A stretch of DNA of 46,810 nucleotides. Source: Hyphomicrobiales bacterium. GTDB taxonomy: Bacteria; Pseudomonadota; Alphaproteobacteria; Rhizobiales; Rhizobiaceae. This document shows positions 29,664 to 37,489 of this stretch, one piece after another. Both the position numbers and the translations under genes were made by a program. The DNA is taken from positions 1 to 46,810 of the forward strand of contig JAJFHT010000257.1 in NCBI GenBank assembly GCA_021775495.1. Reading direction: 5' to 3'. How positions within the stretch are numbered: position 1 is the first letter of the stretch; every line of letters begins with the position of its first letter. The notes beneath the pieces are model-generated. The model was not told the DNA's origin. It worked only from the letters and a program-made list of their open reading frames with translations, and did no database searches.

Positions 29664-31100
29664 CTACAGCCCCGTCAGGCCTTCAGTTCCCAGATAGGCA
29701 ATGCGCAGCATATTGGTTGCGCCGGGCGTCCTCAGCGGTACGCCGGCGGTGATGATCACCCGGTCGCCGGCCTTGGCAAATTCCTCGCGAAAGGCAATGT
29801 TGCAGGCCCGGTTGACCATGTCGTCCAGATCCTTTGCGTCCTCGGTGACGACGCAGTGCAGGCCCCAGGCCAATGACAGGCGGCGTGCGGTCTCCGGGAC
29901 CGGAGACAAGGCGATGATCGGGATCTGCGGCCGCTCCCTGGCGGCTCGGAGCCCGGTTGTCCCGGAAGAAGTATAGGTGATGATTGCCGACAATTCGAGG
30001 GTTTCGCCGATCTGCCGCGCCGCCAGCGAAATCGCGTCGGCACCGGTTGCTTCCGGTTCGCTGCGCTGGGCGTTGACGATGCCGGCATAGGTCGGGTCGA
30101 GTTCGACCTTTTCGGCGATATTGTTCATCGTCGTGACCGCTTCGGCCGGGTAGTCGCCGGCGGCCGATTCGGCCGACAGCATGATCGCGTCCGCACCCTC
30201 GAACACGGCCGTCGCGACATCCGAAACCTCGGCACGGGTGGGGACCGGAGCGGAAATCATCGATTCCAGCATCTGGGTGGCAACGACCACTGGTTTCCCG
30301 GCTCTCCGGGCTGCCCGCGTGATCTGTTTCTGGATACCGGGAACCGCCTCCAGCGGCATTTCAACACCCAGGTCGCCCCGCGCCACCATCAATGCGTCGG
30401 ACAGTTCGATGATTTCGGCCAGCCGTTCAACGGCCTGCGGTTTTTCGATCTTGGACATGATCGATGCCCTGCCGCGGGCGATCTTGCGCACTTCGGCGAG
30501 ATCTTCAGGGCGTTGCACGAAGGACAGGGCGACCCAGTCAACACCGGTTTCAAGCACGGCGTCGAGATCCACGCGGTCCTTGGCAGTCAGGGCACCGACC
30601 GGCAGGTCCGTATCGGGCAGACTGACACCCTTGCGATCCGAGATTGCGGTGCCGGAGACCACCTCGCAACGGATGCTCTTGCCGTCGCATTCTTCGGCGC
30701 GCAACTGCAGCCGCCCGTCGTCGATCAGCAGGCGATGGCCCGGCTGTACGGATTGCAGGATTTCTGGGTGTGGCAGGTGTACTCGGCTGGTATCACCGGG
30801 TGCCGTATTGTCATCAAGCGTGAATGTCTGCCCCGGTTCCAGTTCCACCTTGCGGTCGAGGAATTTCCCAACACGCAGTTTGGGCCCCTGCAAGTCGGCC
30901 AGTATCCCGATTGGCCGATTGTATTTGGCCTCCACATTGCGGATCCGCTCAACCAGCGTGCGCATCAAATCGTGATCGGCATGGCTCATATTGATGCGGA
31001 ACACGTCCGCACCGGCCTGATAGAGTTTGCCGATCATTTCCTCATCGGAAGAAGCTGGTCCAAGTGTGGCGAGGATCTTCACCTTGCGGCTTCTTCTCAT
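29664..31100 (-). CDS. pyk: Pyruvate kinase
   Basis: A 478-residue pyruvate kinase converting phosphoenolpyruvate and ADP to pyruvate and ATP. Seen are RKVKILATLGPASSDEEMI at the start, FRINMSHADHDLM (catalytic arginine and asparagine), ILADLQGPKLRVG, the signature SKIEKPQAVERLAEIIELSD, then ARGDLGVEMPLEAVPGIQKQ and the C-terminal regulatory domain. The start at 31100 overlaps the stop of the DUF1036 gene by 4 bp (ATGA), so both are on one transcript. Product feeds pyruvate carboxylase, encoded 15 kb away. Confidence 0.97.
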   Translation of the reverse strand: MRRSRKVKILATLGPASSDEEMIGKLYQAGADVFRINMSHADHDLMRTLVERIRNVEAKYNRPIGILADLQGPKLRVGKFLDRKVELEPGQTFTLDDNTAPGDTSRVHLPHPEILQSVQPGHRLLIDDGRLQLRAEECDGKSIRCEVVSGTAISDRKGVSLPDTDLPVGALTAKDRVDLDAVLETGVDWVALSFVQRPEDLAEVRKIARGRASIMSKIEKPQAVERLAEIIELSDALMVARGDLGVEMPLEAVPGIQKQITRAARRAGKPVVVATQMLESMISAPVPTRAEVSDVATAVFEGADAIMLSAESAAGDYPAEAVTTMNNIAEKVELDPTYAGIVNAQRSEPEATGADAISLAARQIGETLELSAIITYTSSGTTGLRAARERPQIPIIALSPVPETARRLSLAWGLHCVVTEDAKDLDDMVNRACNIAFREEFAKAGDRVIITAGVPLRTPGATNMLRIAYLGTEGLTGL

Positions 31101-31576
31101 CGATTTTCGGTTCCCGTCGGGTTCTGCCCGTCGCTCGGCGCCGGTTCATCAGTGAGTTGGACCATCCAACTGGTCTGTTCACCTGTATCATATTCCTCGA
31201 AGCCCGAGCGCTGAAAACCTCGAGCGAAACAATCATTTATGCCGAAGACCTTAAATTCCTTCTCGGCCACGCACATGTTTACGCCGCCGCTCCAGCGTCC
31301 GCCACGTTCCGCATCCTCGGCGTAAAGATAATAATAGCGCGATGATAGCGGCCCCTCGATGATGGTTTTGCAGGCGGACGGGTCGACATGCCACCAACCC
31401 TCGGTGATCCAGCCGGATTTCGCGCGATAGCCGATCGAGACGCCGACCAGACTCTGGGTGGCGTTGCATACCCTGAAGTCTGCTCTGGCGGTTTGCGCCG
31501 AGAGAAATATTGCGAAGGCTGCGAGCGCAAACACAAGGAGCGCAGGCGCCTTGCTCCCCGTCCCTTGGAAGCTCAT
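31097..31576 (-). CDS. DUF1036 domain protein, exported
   Basis: A 159-residue secreted protein. A signal peptide (about residues 1-32, cleaved near ARA-DF) precedes the DUF1036 domain (about 33-137) with RVCNATQSLVGVSIGYRAKS, GWWHVDPSACKTI and YYYLYAEDAE. Five cysteines are present in the domain, suggesting disulfides. The start MSFQGTG at 31576 is chosen over one six codons upstream. It overlaps pyk by 4 bp. The conserved link of a DUF1036 gene with pyruvate kinase is familiar from rhizobia, but the protein's role is unknown. Confidence 0.88.
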   Translation of the reverse strand: MSFQGTGSKAPALLVFALAAFAIFLSAQTARADFRVCNATQSLVGVSIGYRAKSGWITEGWWHVDPSACKTIIEGPLSSRYYYLYAEDAERGGRWSGGVNMCVAEKEFKVFGINDCFARGFQRSGFEEYDTGEQTSWMVQLTDEPAPSDGQNPTGTENR

Positions 31577-31769
31577 CCCAAAACCTTTACGCATGACATC
31601 AGCATCATTCGATCCTCCTTTTCGGCAAAGTCGGCGTCCGTGTCAACGCGCGATGAAAATTGCCTCGGTGTCCGGTTAACGGCGATACGGGCGGGCATTG
31701 CAAGAAACACGCAATCGTGAAAAACAGAGTTCCGTAAAGCCGGGTCGCTCCGGCACCGGTAGCGGACCT

Positions 31770-32564
31770 ATGGCAGACGAGTTCTTTCCTGTTTTTGAGA
31801 CAATTGACGGGGCAAATGACCGCGGTCTTGTGCTGCTTGCCGACCATGCCCGCGCTTTCATTCCGCAATCTTATGACAATCTGGGACTCCCACCCGAAGA
31901 GCTGACACGGCATATCGCTTACGATATCGGCATTGAGACCGTGACAAGGCGTCTGGCGGAAAATCTCGGAGTTCCGGCCGCAATGGCCGGCTATTCAAGA
32001 CTGCTGATCGATCCGAACCGCGACGAAAACGACCCGACGCTGATTCGCCAGCTCTATGACGGCACAATTATAACCGGAAATTATCCGATGGATGCGGAAA
32101 CCCGCGCCCACCGGATCGAACGCTATTACCGGCCTTATCACCGTGCGGTCGCGGAGCTCATTGCGGATGTCGCGCAGGCTTCGCGCAAATCACCTCTGCT
32201 TGTTTCCATTCATTCATTCACGCCGCATTTCCAGGGCAAAAGCCGCCCGTGGCATGTCGGAATATTGTGGGATACCGATGATCGGGCAGCCGCGCCGCTG
32301 ATCGAGCTTCTGCAACGCGAACCGGATCTGGTGGTCGGCGACAACGAACCCTATGACGGTGCCCTGCCGGGTGACACCATGAACAAACACGGCACCGGCA
32401 AGGGATATGCCCACGCCCTGATCGAGCTGCGTCAGGACCTGCTTGCCAGTGATGATGATGCGCGAGATTGGGCCAACCGGCTGTCGCCGATGCTTGACGC
32501 GGTCAACCAGCGGGCCGATATCCATGAGATACGCCATTTCGCATCACGGACCGATCGTGTGTGA
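31770..32564 (+). CDS. N-formylglutamate amidohydrolase
   Basis: A 264-residue member of the N-formylglutamate amidohydrolase (HutG-type) family. It is zinc-dependent, with HIAYDIGIETV, SRLLIDPNRDENDPTLI and SIHSFTPHFQGKSRPWHVGI being the conserved segments and His in IHSFTP a probable ligand. The start MADEFFPVFE at 31770 is chosen because conserved sequence starts there. No other histidine-utilisation genes are near, so the substrate may be another N-formyl amino acid. It is divergent from the DUF1036-pyk unit. Confidence 0.9.
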   Translation: MADEFFPVFETIDGANDRGLVLLADHARAFIPQSYDNLGLPPEELTRHIAYDIGIETVTRRLAENLGVPAAMAGYSRLLIDPNRDENDPTLIRQLYDGTIITGNYPMDAETRAHRIERYYRPYHRAVAELIADVAQASRKSPLLVSIHSFTPHFQGKSRPWHVGILWDTDDRAAAPLIELLQREPDLVVGDNEPYDGALPGDTMNKHGTGKGYAHALIELRQDLLASDDDARDWANRLSPMLDAVNQRADIHEIRHFASRTDRV

Positions 32565-32589
32565 TCCATTCGGCAAACGGAGATGTTGC

Positions 32590-32904
32590 ATGACTGAGAA
32601 ACCAAATCTGAGCACTGAACAACAGCGCGATTTCGAGGCGGCTGCGTTTCGTACCCTGGTCGCGCATCTGCGCGAGCGGACCGATGTGCAGAATATCGAT
32701 ATGATGAATCTCACCGGGTTCTGCCGCAATTGCCTGTCGCGCTGGTACCAGGAGGCTGCAAATGCAGCCGGAACGGAACTGTCAAAAGACGCCGCACGCG
32801 AGCTGATCTACGGCATGCCGCCGGAAGAATGGAAAGCCAAATACCAGCGCGAGGCAACGCCAGAGCAGATTGACGCCTTCAAGATCAGTTCGCCAGGCCA
32901 CTGA
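32590..32904 (+). CDS. DUF1244 domain protein
   Basis: A 104-residue cytoplasmic protein: QQRDFEAAAFRTLVAHLRER, then DVQNIDMMNLTGFCRNCLSR, then GMPPEEWKAKYQREATPEQ. This matches DUF1244 (SMc04047-like fold) over its whole length; the CRNC pair could bind metal. The ATG at 32590 lies 25 bp after the amidohydrolase stop, so the two are likely co-transcribed. The function is not known. Confidence 0.92.
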   Translation: MTEKPNLSTEQQRDFEAAAFRTLVAHLRERTDVQNIDMMNLTGFCRNCLSRWYQEAANAAGTELSKDAARELIYGMPPEEWKAKYQREATPEQIDAFKISSPGH

Positions 32905-32906
32905 CA

Positions 32907-32934
32907 GGATTCAATCTAACCAGGAATAGGGTCT
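32907..32934. repeat. Possible degenerate solo end of MITE 2
   Basis: GATTCAATCTAACCAGGAAT at 32908-32927, continuing AGGGTCT, resembles the right end of the element at 36086-36112 (GATTCAATCAAGCCAGGAAT, then TGGTCTA). With small gaps about four-fifths of the positions agree. No partner end is seen nearby, so it may be a relic or chance. Confidence 0.35.
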
Positions 32935-33031
32935 CGCGCTGCTTCAGAACGGATTGCGGCCAAACCCCGAATCGGTGCATCGAACCCACCGAAACGAACC
33001 GACGACGGCATACAGGATACGGAGAACAGCC

Positions 33032-33295
33032 TTGAACGACGACATCACAACGGAATCTTCACAGACAGTTGCCGCCGGGCAGCTTCGTGCTTTCATCGAG
33101 CGGGTGGAGCGGCTGGAAGAGGACAAGCAGGCGATCGCCGACGACATCAAGGAAGTCTATGCCGAGATGAAAGGCACCGGGTTCGACATCAAGGCTGTGC
33201 GCAGCATTGTTCGTTTGCGCAAGAAGGATCAGTCGGAGCGCCAGGAAGAAGAGGCGATGATCGACCTCTACAAATCCGCCCTCGGCATGGAGTGA
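33032..33295 (+). CDS. gapR: GapR-type nucleoid protein (DUF2312)
   Basis: An 87-residue DUF2312/UPF0335 protein: [20 protein letters not shown], then [20 protein letters not shown], then [20 protein letters not shown]. These are the coiled-coil helices of GapR, a protein that clamps overtwisted AT-rich DNA and helps topoisomerases in Caulobacter. A TTG at 33032 with GGAGAA seven bases before it is the only plausible start; using it gives the normal family size. The gene ends 12 bp before the convergent coxE-like gene. Confidence 0.88.
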   Translation: MNDDITTESSQTVAAGQLRAFIERVERLEEDKQAIADDIKEVYAEMKGTGFDIKAVRSIVRLRKKDQSERQEEEAMIDLYKSALGME

Positions 33296-33307
33296 AACCG
33301 AACGCCG

Positions 33308-34498
33308 TCAATGGCGTCTGATCAGTTGCTTTGTCGCCTGTTCGATGCCCCCCAATGTCAGCGGGAACATGCGATCTGAGAACAGTTCGCGGATCATGCT
33401 GATCGAGTGGGTGTAACCCCAGTATTTCTCCTTGATCGGGTTGATCCAGACCGCCTGGGGCCACTGATTGAGGGCGCGGGTCAGCCAGACACTTCCGGCT
33501 TCCTTGTTCCAGTGCTCGACCGCGCCGCCTGGATAGGCAATTTCATAGGGGCTCATTGACGCGTCACCAACGAAAATCACCTTGTAGTCGTGGCCGTATT
33601 TGTTGAGCACGTCATAGGTCGGCATCACGCCGTCATGACGGCGGCGATTGTCCTTCCACACGCCCTCATAGAGACAATTGTGGAAGTAGAAGAATTCCAT
33701 GTGCTTGAATTCGGCGTTGGCTGCGGAAAACAGTTCCTCGACCACCTTGATGTGGTCGTCCATCGAGCCGCCGACGTCAAAGAACATCAGAATCTTGATC
33801 GCGTTGCGTCGCTCCGGCCGGGTCTGCACATCAAGATAACCATGTTCGGCGGTGGAGCGGATGGTGCCACCCAGGTCCAGCTCCTCATCGGCGCCCTGGC
33901 GCACCCAGCGGCGCAGCCGTTTCAGCGCGACCTTGATGTTGCGTGTACCAAGTTCGACCGAATCGTCGAAATTACGGAATTCCCGTTTGTCCCAGACCTT
34001 TACCGCGCGCCGGTGGCGTGATTCGTCCTGGCCGATGCGGATGCCCTCAGGGTTGTACCCATAGGCGCCGAAAGGCGACGTGCCGGCGGTTCCGATCCAT
34101 TTCGAACCACCCTGGTGCCGGCCCTTCTGTTCTTCAAGCCGCTGTTTCAGGGTCTCCATCAGTTTTTCAAAGCCGCCGAGCGACTCGACCAGTTTCTTCT
34201 CGTCCTCGGTCAGATGTTTTTCGGCGAGACGGCGCAGCCATTCCTCTGGCAGATTTGTGGTGTTGACCGCGTCTTCGCCGGAAACCGCTTCCAGCCCCTT
34301 GAAGACCTGTGAAAACACCTGGTCGAAACGGTCGATATGCCGTTCGTCCTTGACCATTGTCGAGCGGGCCAGAAAATAGAACGCCTCGACATCGAAGCTG
34401 ACCAGATCCGCTTCCAGACCTTCCAGCAGGGTCAGGTATTCGCGCAGCGAAACCGGAACATTGGCGGCTTTCAATTCCAGGAAAAATGGAACGAACAT
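33308..34498 (-). CDS. CoxE-like VWA domain protein
   Basis: A 396-residue protein with a von Willebrand factor A domain in its C-terminal half. The metal site is written DVGGSMDDHI, the CoxE-type variant of the canonical DxSxS; the preceding strand is KILMFF. The N-terminal part (FFLELKAANVPVSLREYLTL) is typical of the family. CoxE/MoxR pairs are AAA+ ATPase-VWA chaperones that activate or insert cofactors in target enzymes. It is the last gene of moxR - GNAT - coxE. The start at 34498 (MFVPFF) removes 28 unconserved residues. Confidence 0.9.
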   Translation of the reverse strand: MFVPFFLELKAANVPVSLREYLTLLEGLEADLVSFDVEAFYFLARSTMVKDERHIDRFDQVFSQVFKGLEAVSGEDAVNTTNLPEEWLRRLAEKHLTEDEKKLVESLGGFEKLMETLKQRLEEQKGRHQGGSKWIGTAGTSPFGAYGYNPEGIRIGQDESRHRRAVKVWDKREFRNFDDSVELGTRNIKVALKRLRRWVRQGADEELDLGGTIRSTAEHGYLDVQTRPERRNAIKILMFFDVGGSMDDHIKVVEELFSAANAEFKHMEFFYFHNCLYEGVWKDNRRRHDGVMPTYDVLNKYGHDYKVIFVGDASMSPYEIAYPGGAVEHWNKEAGSVWLTRALNQWPQAVWINPIKEKYWGYTHSISMIRELFSDRMFPLTLGGIEQATKQLIRRH

Positions 34499-34514
34499 GG
34501 CGTCTCGGTACCCT

Positions 34515-34958
34515 TCAGCGGGAATATTTGATGAACGGAGTGAGGGTGGCAATCCGATCGTACAACTGCCGCGCCGTCGCATTGAATTCCTGGGTCATCC
34601 AGTAAACGTTTGGGCAACCGGCTTCATCGCCAGCCGCATAGACCGCCTCGATCAATGCTCTTCCGACGCCGGTGCCGCGCACGTCGGGATCGGCATAGAG
34701 ATCCTGCAGATAGATGGTGTTTTCCACCCTCCAGCAATGGCGGTGAAACAGATAATGCACCAGTCCGACCAGCTTGCCGTCCTTTTCGGCGACGAGCCCG
34801 TGATATTCATGCGGATCGTCCGACAGCAGCCGTGCGAATGTGGTCCGGTAGACCTCCTCGGAAACGGTGCTCTCATAGAACTCCAGATAGGCGGTCCACA
34901 GGCGCCGCCACTCTGCTTCGTCACTCTGCCGGATCGGTCTGATCAGCGTTTCGCCCAT
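34515..34958 (-). CDS. GNAT family N-acetyltransferase
   Basis: A 147-residue acetyltransferase. The acetyl-CoA loop is DVRGTGVGRALIEAV (motif A, R/Q-x-x-G-x-G/A), preceded by the beta strand IYLQDLYADP and followed by YWMTQEFNATARQLYDRI. It lies between moxR and coxE with 4 bp to moxR and 16 bp to coxE, so it belongs to the operon. Whether it acts with the MoxR-VWA pair or is only a passenger is open. The acyl acceptor is unknown. Confidence 0.88.
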   Translation of the reverse strand: MGETLIRPIRQSDEAEWRRLWTAYLEFYESTVSEEVYRTTFARLLSDDPHEYHGLVAEKDGKLVGLVHYLFHRHCWRVENTIYLQDLYADPDVRGTGVGRALIEAVYAAGDEAGCPNVYWMTQEFNATARQLYDRIATLTPFIKYSR

Positions 34959-34962
34959 GGTA

Positions 34963-35802
34963 TCAGCCCTGTCCCCTGGCCAGGAATGCCAGCCGCTCGA
35001 ACAGATGCACATCCTGCTCGTTCTTCAAAAGCGCTCCATGCAGTTTCGGCAATGCCTTGCTCGGACTTTCGCGCAGGTCCGCCGGATCGATGTCGTCGGA
35101 GACCAGCAGGCGGATCCAGTCCAGCGCTTCCGAGGTGGATGGCTTTTTCTTCAATCCGGGAACATCGCGAATTTCATAGAACTGGGTCAGCGCCGCGCGC
35201 ACCAGCGACTGTTTGATGCCGGGATAATGAACGTCGACGATCTTGCTCAGTGTGTCGGCTTCCGGGAACTTGATATAGTGGAAGAAACAGCGGCGCAGAA
35301 AGGCGTCCGGCAGTTCCTTTTCATTGTTGGAAGTGATGATGACGATCGGCCTTTGCCGCGCCTTGATCGTCTCGCCGGTCTCGTAGACAAAGAACTCCAT
35401 CTTATCGAGTTCCTGCAACAGATCGTTGGGGAATTCGATGTCGGCCTTGTCGATCTCGTCGATCAGCAGAACCAGCTTTTCGTCGGCATCGAAAGCTTCC
35501 CAGAGCTTGCCGCGCTTGATGTAGTTCTTGATGTCGTTGAAACGCTCGTCGCCAAGCTGGCTATCGCGCAATCGCGAAACGGCGTCATATTCATACAGGC
35601 CCTGCTGCGCCTTGGTGGTTGACTTGACGTGCCACTCGATGATGTTGAGTTTGAGTGCGCTGGCAACCTGCTTGGCCAGTTCGGTCTTGCCGGTGCCGGG
35701 TTCACCCTTGACCAGAAGCGGCCGTTCCAGCGCGATCGCGGCATTGACCGCGACCATCAAATCCTTGTCGGCGACATATTGCGCCGTTCCTTCAAATCGC
35801 AT
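34963..35802 (-). CDS. MoxR family AAA+ ATPase
   Basis: A 279-residue AAA+ ATPase. Walker A is GEPGTGKT at residues 33-40, Walker B is VLLIDEIDKAD, and sensor 1 is near IVIITSNNEKELPDAFLRRC. This is the CoxD/MoxR subgroup that, with a VWA partner (here the coxE-like gene two genes downstream), remodels or loads a client enzyme. The client is not obvious here: the nearest cofactor-bearing enzyme is the Mo-hydroxylase 30 kb away. Its start lies 35 bp from the end of a MITE, which therefore occupies its promoter region. Confidence 0.93.
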   Translation of the reverse strand: MRFEGTAQYVADKDLMVAVNAAIALERPLLVKGEPGTGKTELAKQVASALKLNIIEWHVKSTTKAQQGLYEYDAVSRLRDSQLGDERFNDIKNYIKRGKLWEAFDADEKLVLLIDEIDKADIEFPNDLLQELDKMEFFVYETGETIKARQRPIVIITSNNEKELPDAFLRRCFFHYIKFPEADTLSKIVDVHYPGIKQSLVRAALTQFYEIRDVPGLKKKPSTSEALDWIRLLVSDDIDPADLRESPSKALPKLHGALLKNEQDVHLFERLAFLARGQG

Positions 35803-35836
35803 GCAGATTGTTCCCTGGTTTGGCGTTGCGGCGCGA

Positions 35837-36114
35837 CACTAGACCAATTCCTGGCTTGATTGAAACACTCTGTTGGTGATCCAGTGAGTCGATCCGCCAG
35901 GAAGGCGGTGAAGGGCGATGCTTGTGCATCGGTCGAGACGTCTGACGCCTCGGGCGGCCGCTGGTCGCGAACCCATCCGGCCGGTTGATTTTTCGCCATT
36001 ATCTGCGTCGTTCCGCTCGCCCGTACCGAAAGGTACGCGCTTCGCGAACCAACTTGATCCTGACCAAAAATCAACCGGCAGAGAGATTCAATCAAGCCAG
36101 GAATTGGTCTAGTG
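35837..36114. mobile_element. MITE-like element 2 (278 bp, perfect 28-bp terminal inverted repeats)
   Basis: The ends 35837-35864 and 36087-36114 are perfect reverse complements (28 of 28; both begin CACTAGACCAATTCCTGGCT). The likely true edge is the TA three bases in, giving TAGACCAA...TTGGTCTA and a TA target duplication. Inside, CCGGTTGATTTTT at 35981-35993 pairs perfectly with AAAAATCAACCGG at 36066-36078, and GTACCGAAAGGTAC makes a small hairpin. No reading frame inside is credible. The architecture parallels MITE 1 (TA boundary, TAGAxCA start, nested inverted repeats). It separates moxR from everything upstream. Confidence 0.78.
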
Positions 36115-36276
36115 CGGTGAATATGAAAAGGGAACCTCCGAAAAGGCAAGGAATCGGGGATTCCGCTCCGAAAGGTCCAGCCCGCCGGCAAGAAAATTCA
36201 TACCCAGCGCAACACTTAGAGACTGAGGGATATCAGCAATTGTGCTCGAGCCGTTATATCTGTGCCATTGCCAGTA
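36115..36276. other. Gene-free stretch after MITE 2
   Basis: It holds a short hairpin GGAATCGGGGATTCC (about 36150-36165) and must contain the promoter of the Dabb gene, but no clear -35/-10 pair was found. No gene is seen. Confidence 0.3.
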
Positions 36277-36606
36277 ATGTCAGGATTTTCAGTGCATATT
36301 CACACAGTCTTCTTCTGGTTATGGAAAACCCTCAGCGACGAACAGCGTCGGCAGTTCGAACAGGGGCTCGATCTGCTGACGCGCGATCCCAATGTGCTCG
36401 GCAGGCGTATCGGCAAGCCGGCCACTACCAGCAGGCCGGTCATCGATTCAAGTTATGACTATGGTGTCGTGCTGCGGTTCGAGAGCCTCGCGGCACACAA
36501 TGCCTATCAGGCCGGAAAACCCCACCAGGACTTTCTCGACAATTGTGCGTCCCTGTGGAGCCGGGTTCAGGTCTATGACATCGAAGAGAGTGATTTGAAA
36601 CAGTGA
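36277..36606 (+). CDS. Dabb (stress-responsive alpha-beta barrel) domain protein
   Basis: A 109-residue protein of ferredoxin-like alpha/beta barrel type: VHIHTVFFWLWKTLSDEQRR at the start and GVVLRFESLAAHNAYQAGKP with HQDFLD in the second half, the typical Dabb pattern. Members are small dimers, some with enzymatic roles on polyketides, most uncharacterised. The ATG at 36277 (MSGFSVHIH) is used because conserved sequence begins immediately; a poorer start exists 15 bp upstream. It stands alone between MITE 2 and a small secreted gene of opposite strand. Confidence 0.8.
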   Translation: MSGFSVHIHTVFFWLWKTLSDEQRRQFEQGLDLLTRDPNVLGRRIGKPATTSRPVIDSSYDYGVVLRFESLAAHNAYQAGKPHQDFLDNCASLWSRVQVYDIEESDLKQ

Positions 36607-36699
36607 CGTCCGAAACACCAGAACCGTCCGCATCATCGATGCGGACGGTCCGGCGGGAGGTCCTGGGAGGACTTGGAACTTGTCTTGGTCCGCTGTCGT

Positions 36700-36975
36700 T
36701 CAGCGGCCGGTATAAACGTCGCGTTCAAGCACATTCCCGCTGTAGTTTCCGTGAAGCCCGTTGCTGCGATAGCCGCGGTTGAGGCCACCTCTGCGCGCCC
36801 GACTGGTGTTGCGCTGCGGCCGGTTAACCGAAGAGGTGGTCACCCGGTCGACGCCCAGTAACCGTTCAAGAAAATTTGGACCGCGCTCGTTGGCGTAATT
36901 TCCTGAAGAGCTTTGTGCCACGGCCGAACCGGTCAGGGCGATCATTGCGGCAAGTGCGATTGCGATCTTTTTCAT
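36700..36975 (-). CDS. Small secreted basic protein, function unknown
   Basis: A 91-residue protein with a signal peptide (residues 1-21, MKKIAIALAAMIALTGSAVA, then Q). The mature part is rich in Arg, Asn and Gly (RPQRNTSRARRGGLNRGYRS). No family is recognised. GAAAGGAAAACCC before the ATG at 36975 is a good ribosome site. It is read toward the Dabb gene. Low-complexity composition makes functional inference unsafe. Confidence 0.7.
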   Translation of the reverse strand: MKKIAIALAAMIALTGSAVAQSSSGNYANERGPNFLERLLGVDRVTTSSVNRPQRNTSRARRGGLNRGYRSNGLHGNYSGNVLERDVYTGR

Positions 36976-37261
36976 GGGTTTTCCTTTCACGTCCTTGTTT
37001 TGCTACGGGGAGACCGGCTCAAAGCCTGCTTCTGCCCCTCTGATCATTGCCTGTTGCGAACATATCGAATTGCCGTCCGACCTGACTGAGGTGGGCATGT
37101 GCGTGGTCACGTTCAAAACAAAGCGATGGGAGCAATACGTGATCGGATCCTCGCGAAGCCGTGATGACGGATCAGCGAAATTCTTCAACCCTGTTTATGA
37201 GTCGATGACCTGGATTGAGCACTGGTGGAAGCGGTGGTGACTGACTATATTAAGAATCGGC

Positions 37262-37428
37262 GTTCTGCGCTTCTCGACTGAAGTTAATTCCCGGGGCCTT
37301 ATTGATCTCGAGGGAGCTGTTCCTGATTGGGCTCGTGGGTCCTTTCATACGGCGCCCACCTACTTTGTAGGTTCCCGGGATCACAGCTTTGCCGGTTGTC
37401 GCGGTTCGCCACCGAAATACCGCTTTTT
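37262..37428 (+). ncRNA. ssrS: 6S RNA
   Basis: The stretch between a -10-like TATATT (37246-37251) and a terminator matches the layout of alphaproteobacterial 6S RNA: CCCGGG near 37290 can pair with CCCGGG near 37375 around an internal open region that includes GGAGCTGTTCCTGATTGGGC and CCTACTTTGTAGGTT. The RNA mimics an open promoter to hold sigma-70 RNA polymerase. It lies directly upstream of the 5-formyltetrahydrofolate cyclo-ligase gene, the classical 6S neighbour. The 3' end is set by a hairpin (37401-37424) with TTTTT. The 5' end is uncertain by about 10 bases. Confidence 0.75.
37401..37428 (+). terminator. Rho-independent terminator of 6S RNA
   Basis: GCGGTTCGCCACCGAAATACCGC folds as GCGG/CCGC around TTCG/CGAA with a small bulge and is followed by TTTTT. 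It lies 62 bp before the cyclo-ligase start. Confidence 0.7.
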
Positions 37429-37489
37429 CCAGCCGAATGCGCTGCTGTCTGCGGTATTCACCTTTCGACCTCCGCGACCGCTCAAAATC

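Noticed and set aside
33302-33317. A short inverted repeat (ACGCC/GGCGT) between gapR and coxE
   Set aside because: Only five base pairs and no T-run; too weak to call a terminator.
36974-37240. An 88-codon plus-strand frame between the small secreted gene and 6S RNA
   Set aside because: Its first codons overlap the signal peptide start of the opposite gene, composition is unnatural, no ribosome site is seen and it occupies the promoter region of 6S RNA.
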